Assembly: GCA_021234155.1 (NCBI GenBank)
Contig: JAJEKV010000035.1
Span: 4,104,224-4,168,223 of the forward strand
Source: Isoetes taiwanensis
Taxonomy: Eukaryota > Streptophyta > Lycopodiopsida > Isoetales > Isoetaceae
DNA length: 64,000 nucleotides
Direction of reading: 5' to 3'
Part shown: positions 10,168 through 22,700 of the stretch, in pieces
Numbering within the stretch: position 1 is the first letter of the stretch
How the letters are laid out: every line of letters begins with the position of its first letter
Notes under the pieces: model-generated
The model's input: only the letters and a program-made list of their open reading frames with translations
Databases searched by the model: none
Told to the model about the DNA's origin: nothing
Made by a program: the position numbers and the translations under genes

Positions 10168-12816
10168 TCAGTAATACTTGTATTTCTTGAGAGTATCAAC
10201 TGCTTTCTTGGAAGCCTTATCCAGAAAGTTAGTTAATGGATTGGCTTGAACATACACTTCCACATTCCCAGCTTCTAACACTCCTTCCAGCCATGGTTTT
10301 AGATGTTCAGACAAGAAGTCACCGTCTCTTCTAGATGGTTGATAAGTGTTAGGGCATACCATCGTATGTGGACTGTTCTTAAAACCACGGTACAATATAT
10401 GATCGATTAGCAATGTATTGTGGTGCATCCATGCTCCCTTTATTTCAGAATAAACCTTGCTCAGCTCCTTCAACAAAATAGGCTTCCTATCAACTTTGAA
10501 TGCCGTATTTACGCACTTCCCTGAAGACCATGTAAACTGTAATCTTTTTCAAACAGCTTTTTCAAACATTTGATTTAGAATAAGATTAGTTGCAATGCTG
10601 CCCAATGTTATCCAAATGGCAATCTTGAAGTGCTCCATGCACCACTCTAGAAGCTCCTTAGCTTTGGGGCGTAATACAACTATCTTTGTGTGATTAAGGT
10701 GCTTTAGTTCTGCACCATCCATGACACGACTTGGCAATGGCTCAATATTCTCAAATAGCTTCAGCAAAACTCCATCTAGCTCAAAAATCAAAAGCTTTTT
10801 ATGTGACTTGATCCTTTTGTTACATGGAGACTTGGAAGGACTGCTAAATACTTCGCTAAGTTTAATTTTCTTCCTTGCAGCCATTAAAGCCCTTGTATTT
10901 CCTGGAAGGAAATGTTTTGAAATAAACAAATACGAAACACTTCATACAAAAAAATCAAAGAATTACCAGGTGAAACATATTATTCTGATTGTGATCGATG
11001 AGATGTCTCTTTCTTTGTCTTCACAACTCGACTACATGATGAAATGGGAAGACTACCATGGGTTTCAATGGCCTTATTATCCTTTGCTGCACCAACAAAC
11101 TTTGATTGAGACAAAGTAGCCTTCCCATTGTCAACAAGCGGACTGCCCACATTCAGTTTCTTTCCGCAAGGTGATGAAACGGTGTCGCTTATATCTTTCC
11201 CATGTTGTGGTCTCTTTAACTCTACAAGCATTATAGACAGAAATTGACAACATGTAATAACAAATACATTTTCTTTGCAGAAACCTAACTTATTTGAACA
11301 TGCATTACCTAGTAAAATCATTGTCGTCTTTGGCTCATTCTCTTCATGAAATATCAACTCTTTGCTATTACCTTCAGCTTCCACAGCAGTACCTATCTTT
11401 GATAAGTGGCCTTCAATATCTAGATGTACATAAATAAAAAATCATTGCTATGCTAGAACATGCAACAGACCTGTGGACTGCTCTTTGGAGCGAAAAAACT
11501 GAAACATGCTATTTCTACAAGTTGTGGACAACAAAGACTTGGGCCAAATGCAAATCAAAACCCTAAGATCTAGCTGCAAAAATCAGATTATACTCGTGTT
11601 CTTAAACTAAGAGAGCAACTAATCATGTAATTACTCCATTGTAAAAAGCTAGTCCATTTGAACATATAATTACCTGGAGGAATCAAGATTGCAGTGTTTG
11701 GCTCAATGGAAATCAGATTTTTACAGCTATCATGCAATTCCAAACCAGTTGCAGATGTAAAGAACATATACATGGTCATGCTTTTTAGAAGTTACAATCA
11801 ATCCTGCACATTAGAAAACATTTATAGATTTGTTACCATCATTGTCCTTCTGCTCTTTAATGTCCATCGCATCCTTCCCAGTTGTTAATGCAATGCTCAA
11901 ACGTCTCGGCATAAGTTTATATTCCTTGGGATATGATGTGGATGCGGGGGTGGAGCTAACACCTTTCACTCTCGATTTCTCTGTTTCCATATGCAAGTAA
12001 CATTCATTAAGTTATCTTGTGTGAGCTGAAAATAATGAATACAACCAACCGTGCGAATCTAGGGTTATGCTAATCTTGGACTCCTGGCACCCCTTCAATC
12101 CAAGAAAAGACAGCCATGATTTTGACATGTTATATCCACAATCGATATAACAACATATTGTAGAGCAACTGCAAAAATAAAAAATAAAAAATTTGTTAAA
12201 TAAATTTATTCAGAAAATAATGGCATGGAAAGATGCTACCCGAAATGCAGTACGCAACATGCCACATGATATACATGTCTGCACTCGACAATAATGATTG
12301 GCAAGAGCATATCATCCAATGTCAGTGACCTGCAACAAAATGGGCATGCTTCATTCAAATGAATGCTCAAATCTTCCTTCATACTATCAACAACGACCGG
12401 TATTTGGGCAGGCAAACAAGGATCAAACTCAAAAGGTTGCACATGCTGGATCGAGATACCAAAAGCCTCATAAGGCAGGGCCTCAATTTGTTTAGCTAAT
12501 CCAACTCGACATCTCTAGAAATCTCTGAATTTAGTAAGTCATTGAGAGCTTGCTTCAAAGCTGGACCCAATTCTTCAAGATCTCTTTTCTGCAAGTCAAT
12601 TACTGCCTCAACACCCTCCTTCATTGCACCTGAGAGCTTTGTGCACAAATCTTGGTACTTTTTAATCTCGTTGGCCACATTAACCTGCCTAGCTTCTAAA
12701 CCTTTAATATTTTCTTTGATGACACTGCACTTATCATCACTTAGTTGCAGTTCGATAGTCAGCTTGTTCACATCATGTTCTGCAATAGAAATCCATTCCT
12801 CCAATATCCTCGACAT
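10168..12816 (-). pseudogene. Coiled coil + RING-like + FCP1-type HAD gene, broken
   Basis: The reconstructed exons (- strand) are 12,816-12,240, 12,168-12,050, 11,980-11,837, about 11,770-11,674 (left edge unclear), 11,419-11,309, 11,221-10,967 and 10,901-10,168; splice phases agree at the other junctions. Exon 1 starts at ATG 12,816 and gives a coiled coil of about 105 residues. It then continues, after a one-base frame change near 12,500, into a zinc finger with ACPFC and ECRHVYHVACC. The last exon is an FCP1/NIF phosphatase-like domain: KKLLIFELDGVLL, VVLRPKAKELLEWC, LQFTW, NTLLID, HTMVCPNTYQ and WLEGVLEAGNVEVYVQANP. Family enzymes dephosphorylate proteins using a DxDG nucleophile and a later Asp-Asp pair. 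Here the first Asp is Glu and the pair is Asp-His, so catalysis is unlikely. An in-frame TAA (10,980) and TGA (10,549-10,551) also interrupt it. It is most likely a pseudogene of a pseudophosphatase. Confidence 0.7.
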
Positions 12817-12894
12817 TTTTGAAACACAAAGAGACACTAAATTAGAATCTTGAATAAATAGATAAACAATTGACTGCCATTAACTTGCAGCTAT

Positions 12895-13012
12895 AAGACA
12901 CAAGTTGCAAGCTGTAACTTTGGCCTATGGGACACAAGCTCCAAGCTGCAAGCTGTAACTTTGACCTATGGGACACAAGCTTCAAGCTGCAAGCTGCAAC
13001 TGCATGACACAC
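12895..13012. repeat. Three-copy tandem repeat upstream of the RING-FCP1 gene
   Basis: A unit of about 41-42 bases, with cores GACACAAGCTCCAAGCTGCA and AGCTGTAACTTTGACCTATG, occurs almost three times, the first copy shortened by about seven bases. It lies some 80 bases upstream of the gene's ATG (12,816, - strand), so it would be in the promoter or 5' UTR. Confidence 0.7.
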
Positions 13013-13947
13013 TCTCTCACTATGACTGTGACTGACACTGCAACTACTAAGGCGTGGTGCACTATGGCTGAGACCGAGACTGTAACTAGTAAGGCATGGT
13101 ACATCTGCAACAAGCAACTGTAAGCTTCCACCGGCAATTACAACTGCGACTGGAAAAGCTAAGAAATTAAAAAATAGGGAAAAATGAGGGATACCAGGCC
13201 CCAACCTCAAGCAATTTATGGCCAAAAAAATTGTAGAGGAAACCAAAACCCGGTAACCCCTGGGACAAAAACAAGTTGCAGACTTTTGTGCGGCAAGCTT
13301 GGTGACCGATCACGGGCCATAGCCCAGATGGCAATGCTGGGTAGTCGGATTGGACATGCGCATGTCTGCAAGGCCTGTGATGCAACCTGAGCAAGCAAAG
13401 CCGACAAAGGCAAAAAGTTCTAGCCAACAAAGGCATCGGCAGCATGAATAGAAGCGATAAGCATGCTAAGAACAAAACATCTGAAAGCTGCAGCAGAGGG
13501 AAGAGGCGACACAAACCATTCACAGAAGTGCACAGAGCAAGCAAGCATCTAACTTTCTTTGGGATCGGATCTCCAGGAAGGCACTATCGATTCCATGGGA
13601 ATGTAGGTTTCCTCTAAAGCCCAATCCACTTGACCATGACCAAGGAAATCAATATTTGGAATAGGAGAATTGCAAACATCGGGAAAACTACTTCGAATCG
13701 GAGTGCAAATGTAGGAAAACTTCGTACAACTACAAGATTCAGCTCAGAGGAAACGCCGATGAGGAATGCAGGAAGACACAAGGCTTTTATAGGAGAAAGG
13801 GTCAAAGAAAGAATGCGCTATAGCAGGCTCGTGCCAAAGAAACCCTGGTTACAAAAGGAGAGCTGGCGCCAAAACCGGCGTCCCTTTCTCTAGAATGATG
13901 GTTCTTTTCTATATAAGAAGAGAACCATAGCATTATCATGATGGCTC
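13013..13947. other. Unassigned spacer between pseudogene and Ty3 remnant
   Basis: No coding match. At 13,899-13,931 there is a short palindrome, ATGGTTCTTTT and AAGAGAACCAT around CTATATAAG, which would place a TATA-like box in the loop. This may be part of an LTR of the neighbouring - strand element, but no second LTR was found. Confidence 0.4.
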
Positions 13948-14220
13948 TTAGATTCTTTTTCGGAGTTTCTTAAGTCGAGATTCAGCACAAGAATTGCCAG
14001 AGTCATTTTCAGCGACATTAAGGGACCAATGAAGATGCTGGCTAGAGTTCAAAAAGCATGGATTCTGGTCAATAGAAGCATATACTGAGTTATTATATAT
14101 AAACTCAGCTAATAGAAGATAATCAACCCAATCATCCTGCTGGTGACTGATAAAGCACCTCAAATATTACTTCGAAGTCGAATTGGTGCCCTCTGCTTGC
14201 CCATTACTTTCTAGATGATG
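13948..14220 (-). pseudogene. Ty3 integrase remnant
   Basis: The - strand gives ESNGQAEGTN (a decayed form of the usual DGQTERxN block with the catalytic Glu), an in-frame stop, then RCFISHQQDDWVDYLLLAEF and IYNNSVYASID. The latter is the core region of Ty3 integrase after the third acidic residue. Earlier integrase is not recognisable between 14,220 and 15,320 except for scattered matches. Confidence 0.75.
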
Positions 14221-15325
14221 AACGAAGGCTAGTGAGCAGTCAATATATAATAACTCCAAAAGTTGCTTTCAAATATCTGCAATGAACTAAGGTCCACAAT
14301 CACTAATAATAATATATGGCAACCCATGAAGTCTGACTACTTCACGAAAAAGAAGATCCGTTGTTCCCTTGTTGGTGATGGTGACGTTACAAATAATAGA
14401 TTGAGTCATCTTAGAAGAAGAAGAAGAAGAGATTTTAACGTCACGCCACAAGGCAGCGTCCTATCGGACATGTGACACTTTACAACACACCCAGATGGGT
14501 CCTGCCCCCACCACTTTACATTGCTGAAGTGCGATAAAAACGATCATGATGGCATCATGACCCCGAGGGAGTGGCAACTCTGGAATAAAATTCCATCTAG
14601 AACAGGAAGTGGCTGAAGAAGACCATGAGGAAGATGTCTCGGAACCTTCACTCGACAGCAGGTATCACAAGATTGAATGAAAGAGCGGCAGAGCCTAGGT
14701 CATCAATACTCTCGACTAATAAGTTCAAGAATTTTGGCTACTCCAAATTGTCTAGCCATAGGTGAGTCATGGCAAACCTGGAGAACTCGAAACCTAGAAG
14801 CACTATCTAGAACATACAGAAGTCTTCGCAGAACAACAGTTCATCTTGAATCTCAAAACGATTATAGTTCGACTACATGTGCTGAGAAGATGATGTTGAA
14901 CTCAGATGTGAAAATACATTTTGAGCCAATGGATCAGAGGGGAGAGATGCTCGAACAGACTCCAACAAAGATGCATCATAAGGCATCTTGAAGAAAGTGA
15001 TGATCATAAGTTGGAACCGATCAGGCCCTAGAATAATCCGTGATTGTCGATCGAATGCAGAATCACCCAGCTTAGGCTCAAGGTGGGAGTATAAATACAA
15101 GACATTAGACTTCCTTGGAGAAGTCTAGGACGGTACTTGATCGCAAAATCAATACGGGATAATACCTGAGTATGCCACCAGCCTAGCAATAGTTGAATAC
15201 TCGAACAGACTAAAAATATTCCAGATTCTGATGATCGATATAGACCGTGACCTTATGAGGAGCTTCCAGAAAACGTTTCGACTCTTCGAAAGAATCAACT
15301 ATCGCCAACAGCTCATTGTCATAAA

Positions 15326-16049
15326 TCAGATAGTTAATTTTGGCAGCCTGGAACTTAGCGAGTGATAGGCAATTGGATGCAGTTCATGGTCATACCCCTC
15401 CTGTGATAGGATACCGCCAAGAACAAGATCAGAAGCATCTGCTTCGACAACGTATGGGCATGAAGGATCTGCATGGGCAAGAATTGGTGCCATGGTAAAA
15501 ACATGCTTCAAGATAACAAAAGTGATTTCTGCTTTCCCACTCCATTCAAATGGCACATCCTAAATAAAATGCTGATAGAAGTTGAATATCTCTAATGGAA
15601 AGATGTGTTTGCCACTCCAAAATAGTGGTGATCTTTGTGACATCTATAAAAACTCTACGAGAAGTGATCTGATAGCCGAGGAGCTCGACATTATCCTATT
15701 CAAATTGACATTTCTCGAGCTTGGCATAAAGTCCACATTTTCGCAACTTCTGAAGGACCTTCCGGACATGTTCTTCATGCTCTTCTAGAGTCTTCGAAGA
15801 GATCAGAATTTCGTCCAATTGCAAATGTTGAACTAAGATCTTACCTTCCAGATCTGATAAACTTGTGGAGAAAAATCTTCGTGATAAGGAGTTGAGGACA
15901 TGACTGGCCTCCATAGAAACAGGAGTTTGGACAGGAGCAGGAACAAGAATAGAAGCAGGATAAGAGCAGGAGGAGCAAGAGCAGGAGCAAGGATTTGAGC
16001 AGTAGCAGGAACTGAAACAGAACAAAACCAGGAACATGAACAGGAACAA
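15326..16049 (-). pseudogene. Ty3 reverse transcriptase/RNase H remnant
   Basis: The - strand encodes DEILISSKTLEEHEEHVRKV and LRKCGLYAKLEKCQFE (the part after the RT catalytic box; the YLDD has become LQLDE). Further on come PFEWSGKAEITFVILKHVF and YVVEADASDLVLGGILSQEG, the RT-RNase H link with the RNase H first Asp kept. At the upstream edge the 3' RT coding runs into the purine minisatellite. Confidence 0.8.
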
Positions 16050-16779
16050 GAATTGAGGCCTCGTTTAGAACATGAAATGAAGCGGAGACAGAGACTAGAT
16101 CAGAATATAGAGTGAAAATAGGAACTGGAACATGAACAAGGGCGGGATCAAGAGCCCACGATATTGCACAGATTGGGTTGGATGTTAGTGCGAAGGCAAG
16201 AACTGCAGACAAACTGGAACTAGATCGGCAAAGAAGAAAGGTCTGAAATGCCAATCAATTTGTGGATGTATGTAACTCGAGCCAGGGGAGATCCAAAACT
16301 ACTGGTACATGGGGCTAGCAATGAGGTTGAAGAAAATGCTACAAAAAGCGCCCTCAAATAAAATTGGAAGAGGTGTAGTACATTTTGTGACTGGCTCTGA
16401 GCAGATCTCACGTCCATCAATCACATCAATAGAACTAAAATGGTCAACTTTGCTTCTTGGGTAGCGTACTTAGAAGTGAACGTACTATCCATAAAGCAAG
16501 CATTTGCACCACCATCAAGTTGCATCAACGCTTTCAACCTTTCAACTTCTGTCTCCAATGATATTGAGATAAGAAATTCCTTATTGACTTTATTAGATGG
16601 AATACACCCTTCTTCTGTGCGAGGGGAGTCTAAGAAATGGCGGCCACCATCGAGAGACTCCTACTGCTCGGATTGGCCCCTAGAAGTTTTTTTTTACTGA
16701 TTTGGGTGTTGATGGGACATCGACGAGCAATATGTCCGGATCCATTGCAATAACGACAAAGATTAGCATTCCTCCAGCG

Positions 16780-17450
16780 CTATTTCTAAGCCGGAGACAA
16801 GGGCCCTCGAACCACATGGTCAATCTGGATAGGCTCATGTCCGGAACTGTTGAACTCTATAGATGGAACCGCGTCAGGTGTAACTTTAGGTGCTCGTGGG
16901 ACTGGGAAGAGCTGGCTATCTTTTTCTTCCTTACATTTGAAGAGCCAATTATTACAGCAAGCTACAAATTTTATAGCTTTATCCAACGTCTTCGGATCTT
17001 CCATGGTCAGCAACATATCCTTGACATCCTCATGAAGTCCTTTCCAAAGACAATTATAGAGAGCGGCATTATTCCAAGCAGTAGCAATTGCAATTTGACG
17101 AAATATAGATGCATAAACTGAAGCTAGTCAAGAGCCTTGCCTGAGATTGCTGAGTTTTTTGACCACTATGTGTCGATGATCTGTGTTCCCAAAAGCATGC
17201 CTCAAGCTCCGTAGTGAAAACAGCAAAATCCTGCAGCTCTGGGGCTTCTTTCTCTAATAAAGGAACAAACCAACTTAGACATGCCTTATGAGAAGAGAAC
17301 CAATGAATCCAACTTGTTCCTGAGCTGTGGGATATCTATGAAAATGAAGCTGAATCATAAGCCAGATCTGATTCAAAAAATCGAAAGCCTGGATCAAGTG
17401 CCGTTAAACTTCACAGGTAAGCTAATTTAGGTTATGATAGCCTCAAAACC
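16780..17450 (-). pseudogene. Ty3 gag remnant
   Basis: Reading the - strand gives SWFVPLLEKEAPELQDFAVF near 17,280-17,200, then DVKDMLLTMEDPKTLDKAIK near 17,020-16,960 and EPIQIDHVVRGPLS near 16,820. These are typical of the capsid and the pre-zinc-knuckle part of plant chromovirus gag. A zinc knuckle would follow near 16,740 but is not intact. Frame changes separate the pieces. Confidence 0.75.
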
Positions 17451-17640
17451 AGAGCTAGAAGTAGATTCATGCGAAGCAATCCGTTTCTGAACTCCTTATT
17501 GTTCGACTGCAACTGCTGGTATACTTGAACAAGCTGTTGGACCTGCTGCAATAAGGATGAAATCTCCTCCGTGGAGACAAAAACCACCAAATATAGATAA
17601 AGAAGTGCTTAAGATCAGAGCAGACAAGAACCGGCAAGGG

Positions 17641-19720
17641 ATTCTGGTTTAAACTGTCATGAATCTATGCGAGAAAAGGAAAATACATGGAAAATATACA
17701 ATGAATACATGAAAATCTGATGTACAATAAAGAATCAAGAATACAATGGCCCTGAAGGCAAGCAAGAGTATGAGACAGATGCCTAAAAGGCTCAAGACTG
17801 GTGTTGAACTGGAATATCCAACAACAATGAGGCTCATGTATATATATCTAGTTCAACAGTTCGGATCGTGCCACTCTAATGGAAGAGTTCGCGAAAAGTG
17901 TTGCATGTCCTGGAAGTAGCTTCGCATATGAAGAAAAATGCAAGGGAATATCTTCACTTAGTAAAGGTGCTTGACTTGCAGCTAGCAGGTTGGGAGTTCG
18001 AGTTTAGCTTTGTTGCATTCATGTGATGACCACATTTGTATATATGAGTATAATATTCGTATGGTTGTCACAATCGACCACATCACCCATCTATTCTACA
18101 GGCATGAGAACATAAGGCAATAGTTCGGCTTTAAATCCCGCATGTTCTCAAAATGATATATGACCCAAGCAAAATTACCATGGGAGCAAGTAAGAGCAGA
18201 AGGAATGGGAAAGAGCAACGCAGGTCACCAGTATAATTTCCTGTATATTGATTGAACTTTGAACATCATAATGCACAAGGCAAATCCTTATGATATAGGC
18301 AATCATGACTCCCATAAAAGCAAGACAAAAGCACACAACAATATATATCTCAAAAAATATGTTGAAGTGCATCTTATTATTGTCTATTTATAAGAAAGCC
18401 ACATTTAGAGATGTGTAGTTAGGTGGATAGGCTTTGGCTCTTCAGGCAAGCAGATCATCAGATAATGACAAACTAAAAAAATACATAAGATATTCCATTT
18501 TCCTCTCATATGCCATTTACTGATAGGGTGAATTCACATCAAATCAACTGAGATGAAATCAACAACTGAACCTCAAGAATTTAACAATCGAGTTTATAGC
18601 TAAGATATCGAGGATCTTATACGTCATGTGACTAAAGCATAAACAAGAGGTAATGGAAGCTCATACCCAATCAGATCAATGCCCCATATCAGTTAAGTCT
18701 ATTCAACTAAAGAACCACCTATATCAGCTCACACTTTTTTCAAGTTTGTTGGTTATCAAGCAAGTTGCTTTGAAGACTGCTCCTCGACTGCTATCCATTC
18801 TTCCCGAATTCCACCGAGCCATGAGTTATACATCATCTTAAGACTCAAAGGATATTTTTTGGAATGCATATTACCTCAGTTATTGTGCATCCTAAATATC
18901 TTTTCAACAATTCTTTGAAGTTTACACATGGAAACACAGAGGCTCATTTGGTCTTGTCATGTTGAAGATGGGTCATATTAAGATACCATATTGGAGATAT
19001 AATTGGATTTCCATGATGTATGGATTAGGCAATCCTTTTTTAGGCCATGTTGTCGACTGAGACTGCAAAGGCCCAAAGAAAGGGCTCTTTGAATGCCCCA
19101 CAACTATACATGGCACTACCTGTAAAAGATGTGTGGGCCATTTTCTGTCCATGCCTGGAATCCAGGGAGGGCCATTCCCTAGGCATTATTCGATTTAGCA
19201 ATTCCTTGAAGGTTATATAAGCATCTTAATTTGTGCATGGTCAATTCATTAACCATGGTTGGGTCGGGGCAGAGTTTCCAAACGGACAGACATGATTAAC
19301 CATGATAATACGAGACACTTCCAAAAGTGGATCCAAAATGTTAAGACAGTTCCGAAAGAAGGGACCATCTCTATTACGAAGCTTCTAATCTACCTAGGAC
19401 GAAGATTCTAGAGGGGCTAAAGGCATCCCCCTTCCGACTTTCACCGCCCCTTGGCAAATTTGTCTCGGAACCTGACGAGCCCATAAGATCAATAGTTTTT
19501 GGGTACCCACTTTTTCCTTGAATCAATTCATGTCAGCGTTCTTCGTTTTCTTTCGTTTCGGTGAACTCCGATTGCCAAAATTAGGGCAGATTCGCATTTA
19601 GTGTATTAGTTAATCATACAGCATCTGTTCAATGAGTAACGTTCGGACTAAGTAGTCTGGTGCATTTTGGGCAGATAGAAGTTGGGTGGTGCTGGGGCTT
19701 CATATATATTTAAAGCTTTC
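17641..19720. other. 5' flank of the BAG6-like gene, no other gene seen
   Basis: No coding match is found. An LTR of the - strand Ty3 remnant might lie at 17,640-18,370 but its ends are not visible. The stretch just before the start codon, about 19,500-19,720, is rich in TTCTTTCG-type pyrimidine runs and probably holds the promoter and 5' UTR; no clear TATA box was found at a usual distance. Confidence 0.4.
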
Positions 19721-22700
19721 ATGATGGAAAACGGAAGTGATGCCGGACAAGCTTCATTAGGTACAGACAGTGTTGAAGCATCAGGGGATACTGTGGAGAT
19801 ACGTATAAAGACACTGGATTCTGCTACCTACACTATTCGAGTTAGCAAAAATGTAACTAAACTTGATCCTGCTATCATAGTACTTAAGCCCATGACCACT
19901 TCATACTTGTGTTTTTTTTTGCTGACAGTGCTCTTGTTATACATTTTTTTTCTTCAAACTTAGGCTTCCCCATCTGTGTTGTATTGTATGTCTAAGCTTG
20001 TTGATCCCGTTTTCTTAGAGCAATTCAGTGGCATAGTAACTGTACTTGGCACTTTACATAAATGATGAAGCCAACATGCACAATTGATTCTCCTATCTGA
20101 TGATTGATGTAGTAAATTCACTTGGTGCTTTACATAAATAATGAAGCCAACATGCACAATTAATTCATCAATCTGATGCTTTATGTCTTTTTATATTTGG
20201 GATACAACTGTTTCCGGGACAGTCTTTCCGCTTTAGACATCAGACATATTTGTTGGTTCTAAAATATATTGCCTTGTCTAGATTGCGGGGACGCATGTAT
20301 AATGACTCAGTGTTGATTGGTCTTTAACAAAGGGAAAAAGAATGTAGCGATTTGGCTGCTAGATGGGACTTCTAACATCCGTCTTTAGTTGCTTTATGCA
20401 GAACGTAGATGCTGTATTTTACTCAATTGCATGTTGATTTTGCAGATTTCAATTCCTGCATTGAAGGAACGTTTAGCATCTGTTGTTAATGTGCCTGCTG
20501 AAAATCAACGGTTGATTTGCAGAGGAAGAGTTTTAAAAGATGATCATCTTTTGTCATCTTACAGTATCCTAAGAAGCTGTATTTTAGTGTTCGAAGGATA
20601 GCAAGAAGTGGTGTGTTTATATCAATTGTAACAAAGTTTATTGTTTCTTTTCTCTTTTGTTTGCCATTACGTAAAGTAGATGTCGAAGACGGACACACCT
20701 TGCATTTGGTCGAACGGCAACCTACACCTCCTGCAAACACAGACGGTTCGTCTTTAGCAACACTAGTGTAAAATCTGATTTTTCTATCAGCTTAAAAGAG
20801 ATTATGAAGTTGGTTTAATATTAATAAGCTGATTCGTTGGATGCTTCTTCAGGGGACAGTTCTCAAGGACAGACAAATGCATCGGATGTTGCATCTAACC
20901 GGACATCCATTGCTCGCAGCGTTGTACTAGGAACAATCAATCTTCCTGATATGGGGGAGGGTGGATTTCCAGACTTAAATAGTGTAAGTATTATCTTACC
21001 CACGTAGTTTTATGTGTGGTTGCTCTCATCTTGTCGTCCAAACAGATAATTACGGCTGTCTTGAGCTCTGTGGGAACTATGCCTGGAGATAATGCAGGAA
21101 ATGCAATGGTCAGTATTTTAGCCCATTGTTTTAAAATTTTGAAACTCGTTAATCCTATGTGTAGATACTAGTGCACTTTGATAATTTGCTGCACAGTCAG
21201 CGGCAAGTGCTTTACGGCAGGGACTTACACCAAATAGTTTGATATTTGGGGAAAACAACTTTATGCGAGCATTTGAGGTGCACATGAAGCAATGCTATAT
21301 AAGATATTCATTATTTTGTCTTACATTGCAAAAAAGAATTGTCCCCCAAAATTTCCTCTATTATCAAAATAAGATGTCAGAAAATAAAATGAGTCATTAT
21401 GTCACTTTCAGGTTGCGCCTGATGCAATAACAACTATGTTGCTGTATATTAATTTATTAGGTATGTGGCATCTATGGATGTAAGCAAGGTGTTTCTGCCA
21501 TGTCAATCTCCAATTTCATTTGTCAGGCAGGACGTGTTTACTCTAGGTGTTTTATGCAGGGCTTGGGGAAGCAAATGTAAATTCTGGACCATCAGAACCT
21601 GTAACCACTTCAACACGAGCAACAGTGGGAGCCATGCCAATGCCAGCGGCTACACCAACTGCAGAAGCTACACCAACCGTGGGAGCAACACCTCCTGCAG
21701 CAGCACCAGTACCAAATGCACTTCCATATAATCCTAGATCATTGTTGACTCCATCAGCTCTTGGCAATGTAGTTCATAGAGTACAGGAACTCCTTACTGG
21801 CCAAATTACAAGAACACTTGGTGTATGTTTATCTTTCAAGTATTCACTTCTATATACTTGTTTGTTACTCTAGGAATGCCTTACAGCTGTGCATGTGTAT
21901 TTGTTGTGTAGAATTTTTCTTCTGCTCTAGATGGTGAGCCGACGCTTGTTGACACTGCAAGACGTCAAGAAGTCCAAAACTTTGCTCATCGAACTGGAAA
22001 TATGATGCATCAGTTGGGAGCATTGTTCATGGAGCTTGGTAGAACAATGCTAACTTTGCACATGGGACAAACTCCTGTAAGTAAGAAGGATGTTTTTATT
22101 TGCTGCTTGCAGAATATGTACTGATATTAACTAACAATTTACAGGCTGATTCAGTAGTTAATCCAGGACCTGCAGTTTTTATTGGTCCAAATGGGCCAAA
22201 TCCCGTCATGGTGCAGGTTGTTACATGATTGTCTTTTGTAAGCTTGGGCGGCCATCTGACAATGTTTGTGTGATTGAATTGCAGCCATTCCCATCCCAAA
22301 CGATGTCACCCTTTGGTGCTTTGCCTATGAGGATGCCATCATCACAAACAAGTAACGTTTCTGGAGGTGTTGCAGCACCAAGAAATCTAAATATTCACAT
22401 TCATGCCAGCGACTTGTTGTCTGCTAATCAACTTGGTGGAACAGGCAATTCTACTGGAATATCACAGGTTCCCAGTGAAAATCTAGGGACCAATGCTTCT
22501 CAACAGCAAGCTAACGGCAGTAGTCCAATCAATACCAATGGTGTGAGTAGGGAGCATGCAATGTCGTCCCAAATCTCTGGTCAACTTGCTCAAGAGAATG
22601 GGATGATGGGAAGGGTAACAACTGCACTCTCTGTGTCTCCGATGAACGGCAGCAGTGCAAACCCTAGATTTCCACAACAGTCAGCTCCATTACAAATTTT

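Larger units (their letters stand above)
13948..17640 (-). mobile_element. Decayed Ty3 chromovirus-like element, - strand
   Basis: On the - strand the order is gag (17,450-16,780), RT end (16,049-15,920), RT/RNase H (15,556-15,326) and integrase (14,220-13,948), which is normal Ty3 order. The motifs resemble plant chromoviruses. No chromodomain and no LTR pair are visible, and the frame is broken throughout. A purine-rich minisatellite (15,900-16,130, GGAACAGGAGCAAG-like units) overlaps the decayed RT. Confidence 0.8.

Noticed and set aside
10549-10551. Stop-codon readthrough or selenocysteine at the TGA in the FCP1 region
   Set aside because: Another stop and a frameshift occur in the same gene, so simple decay is the better explanation.
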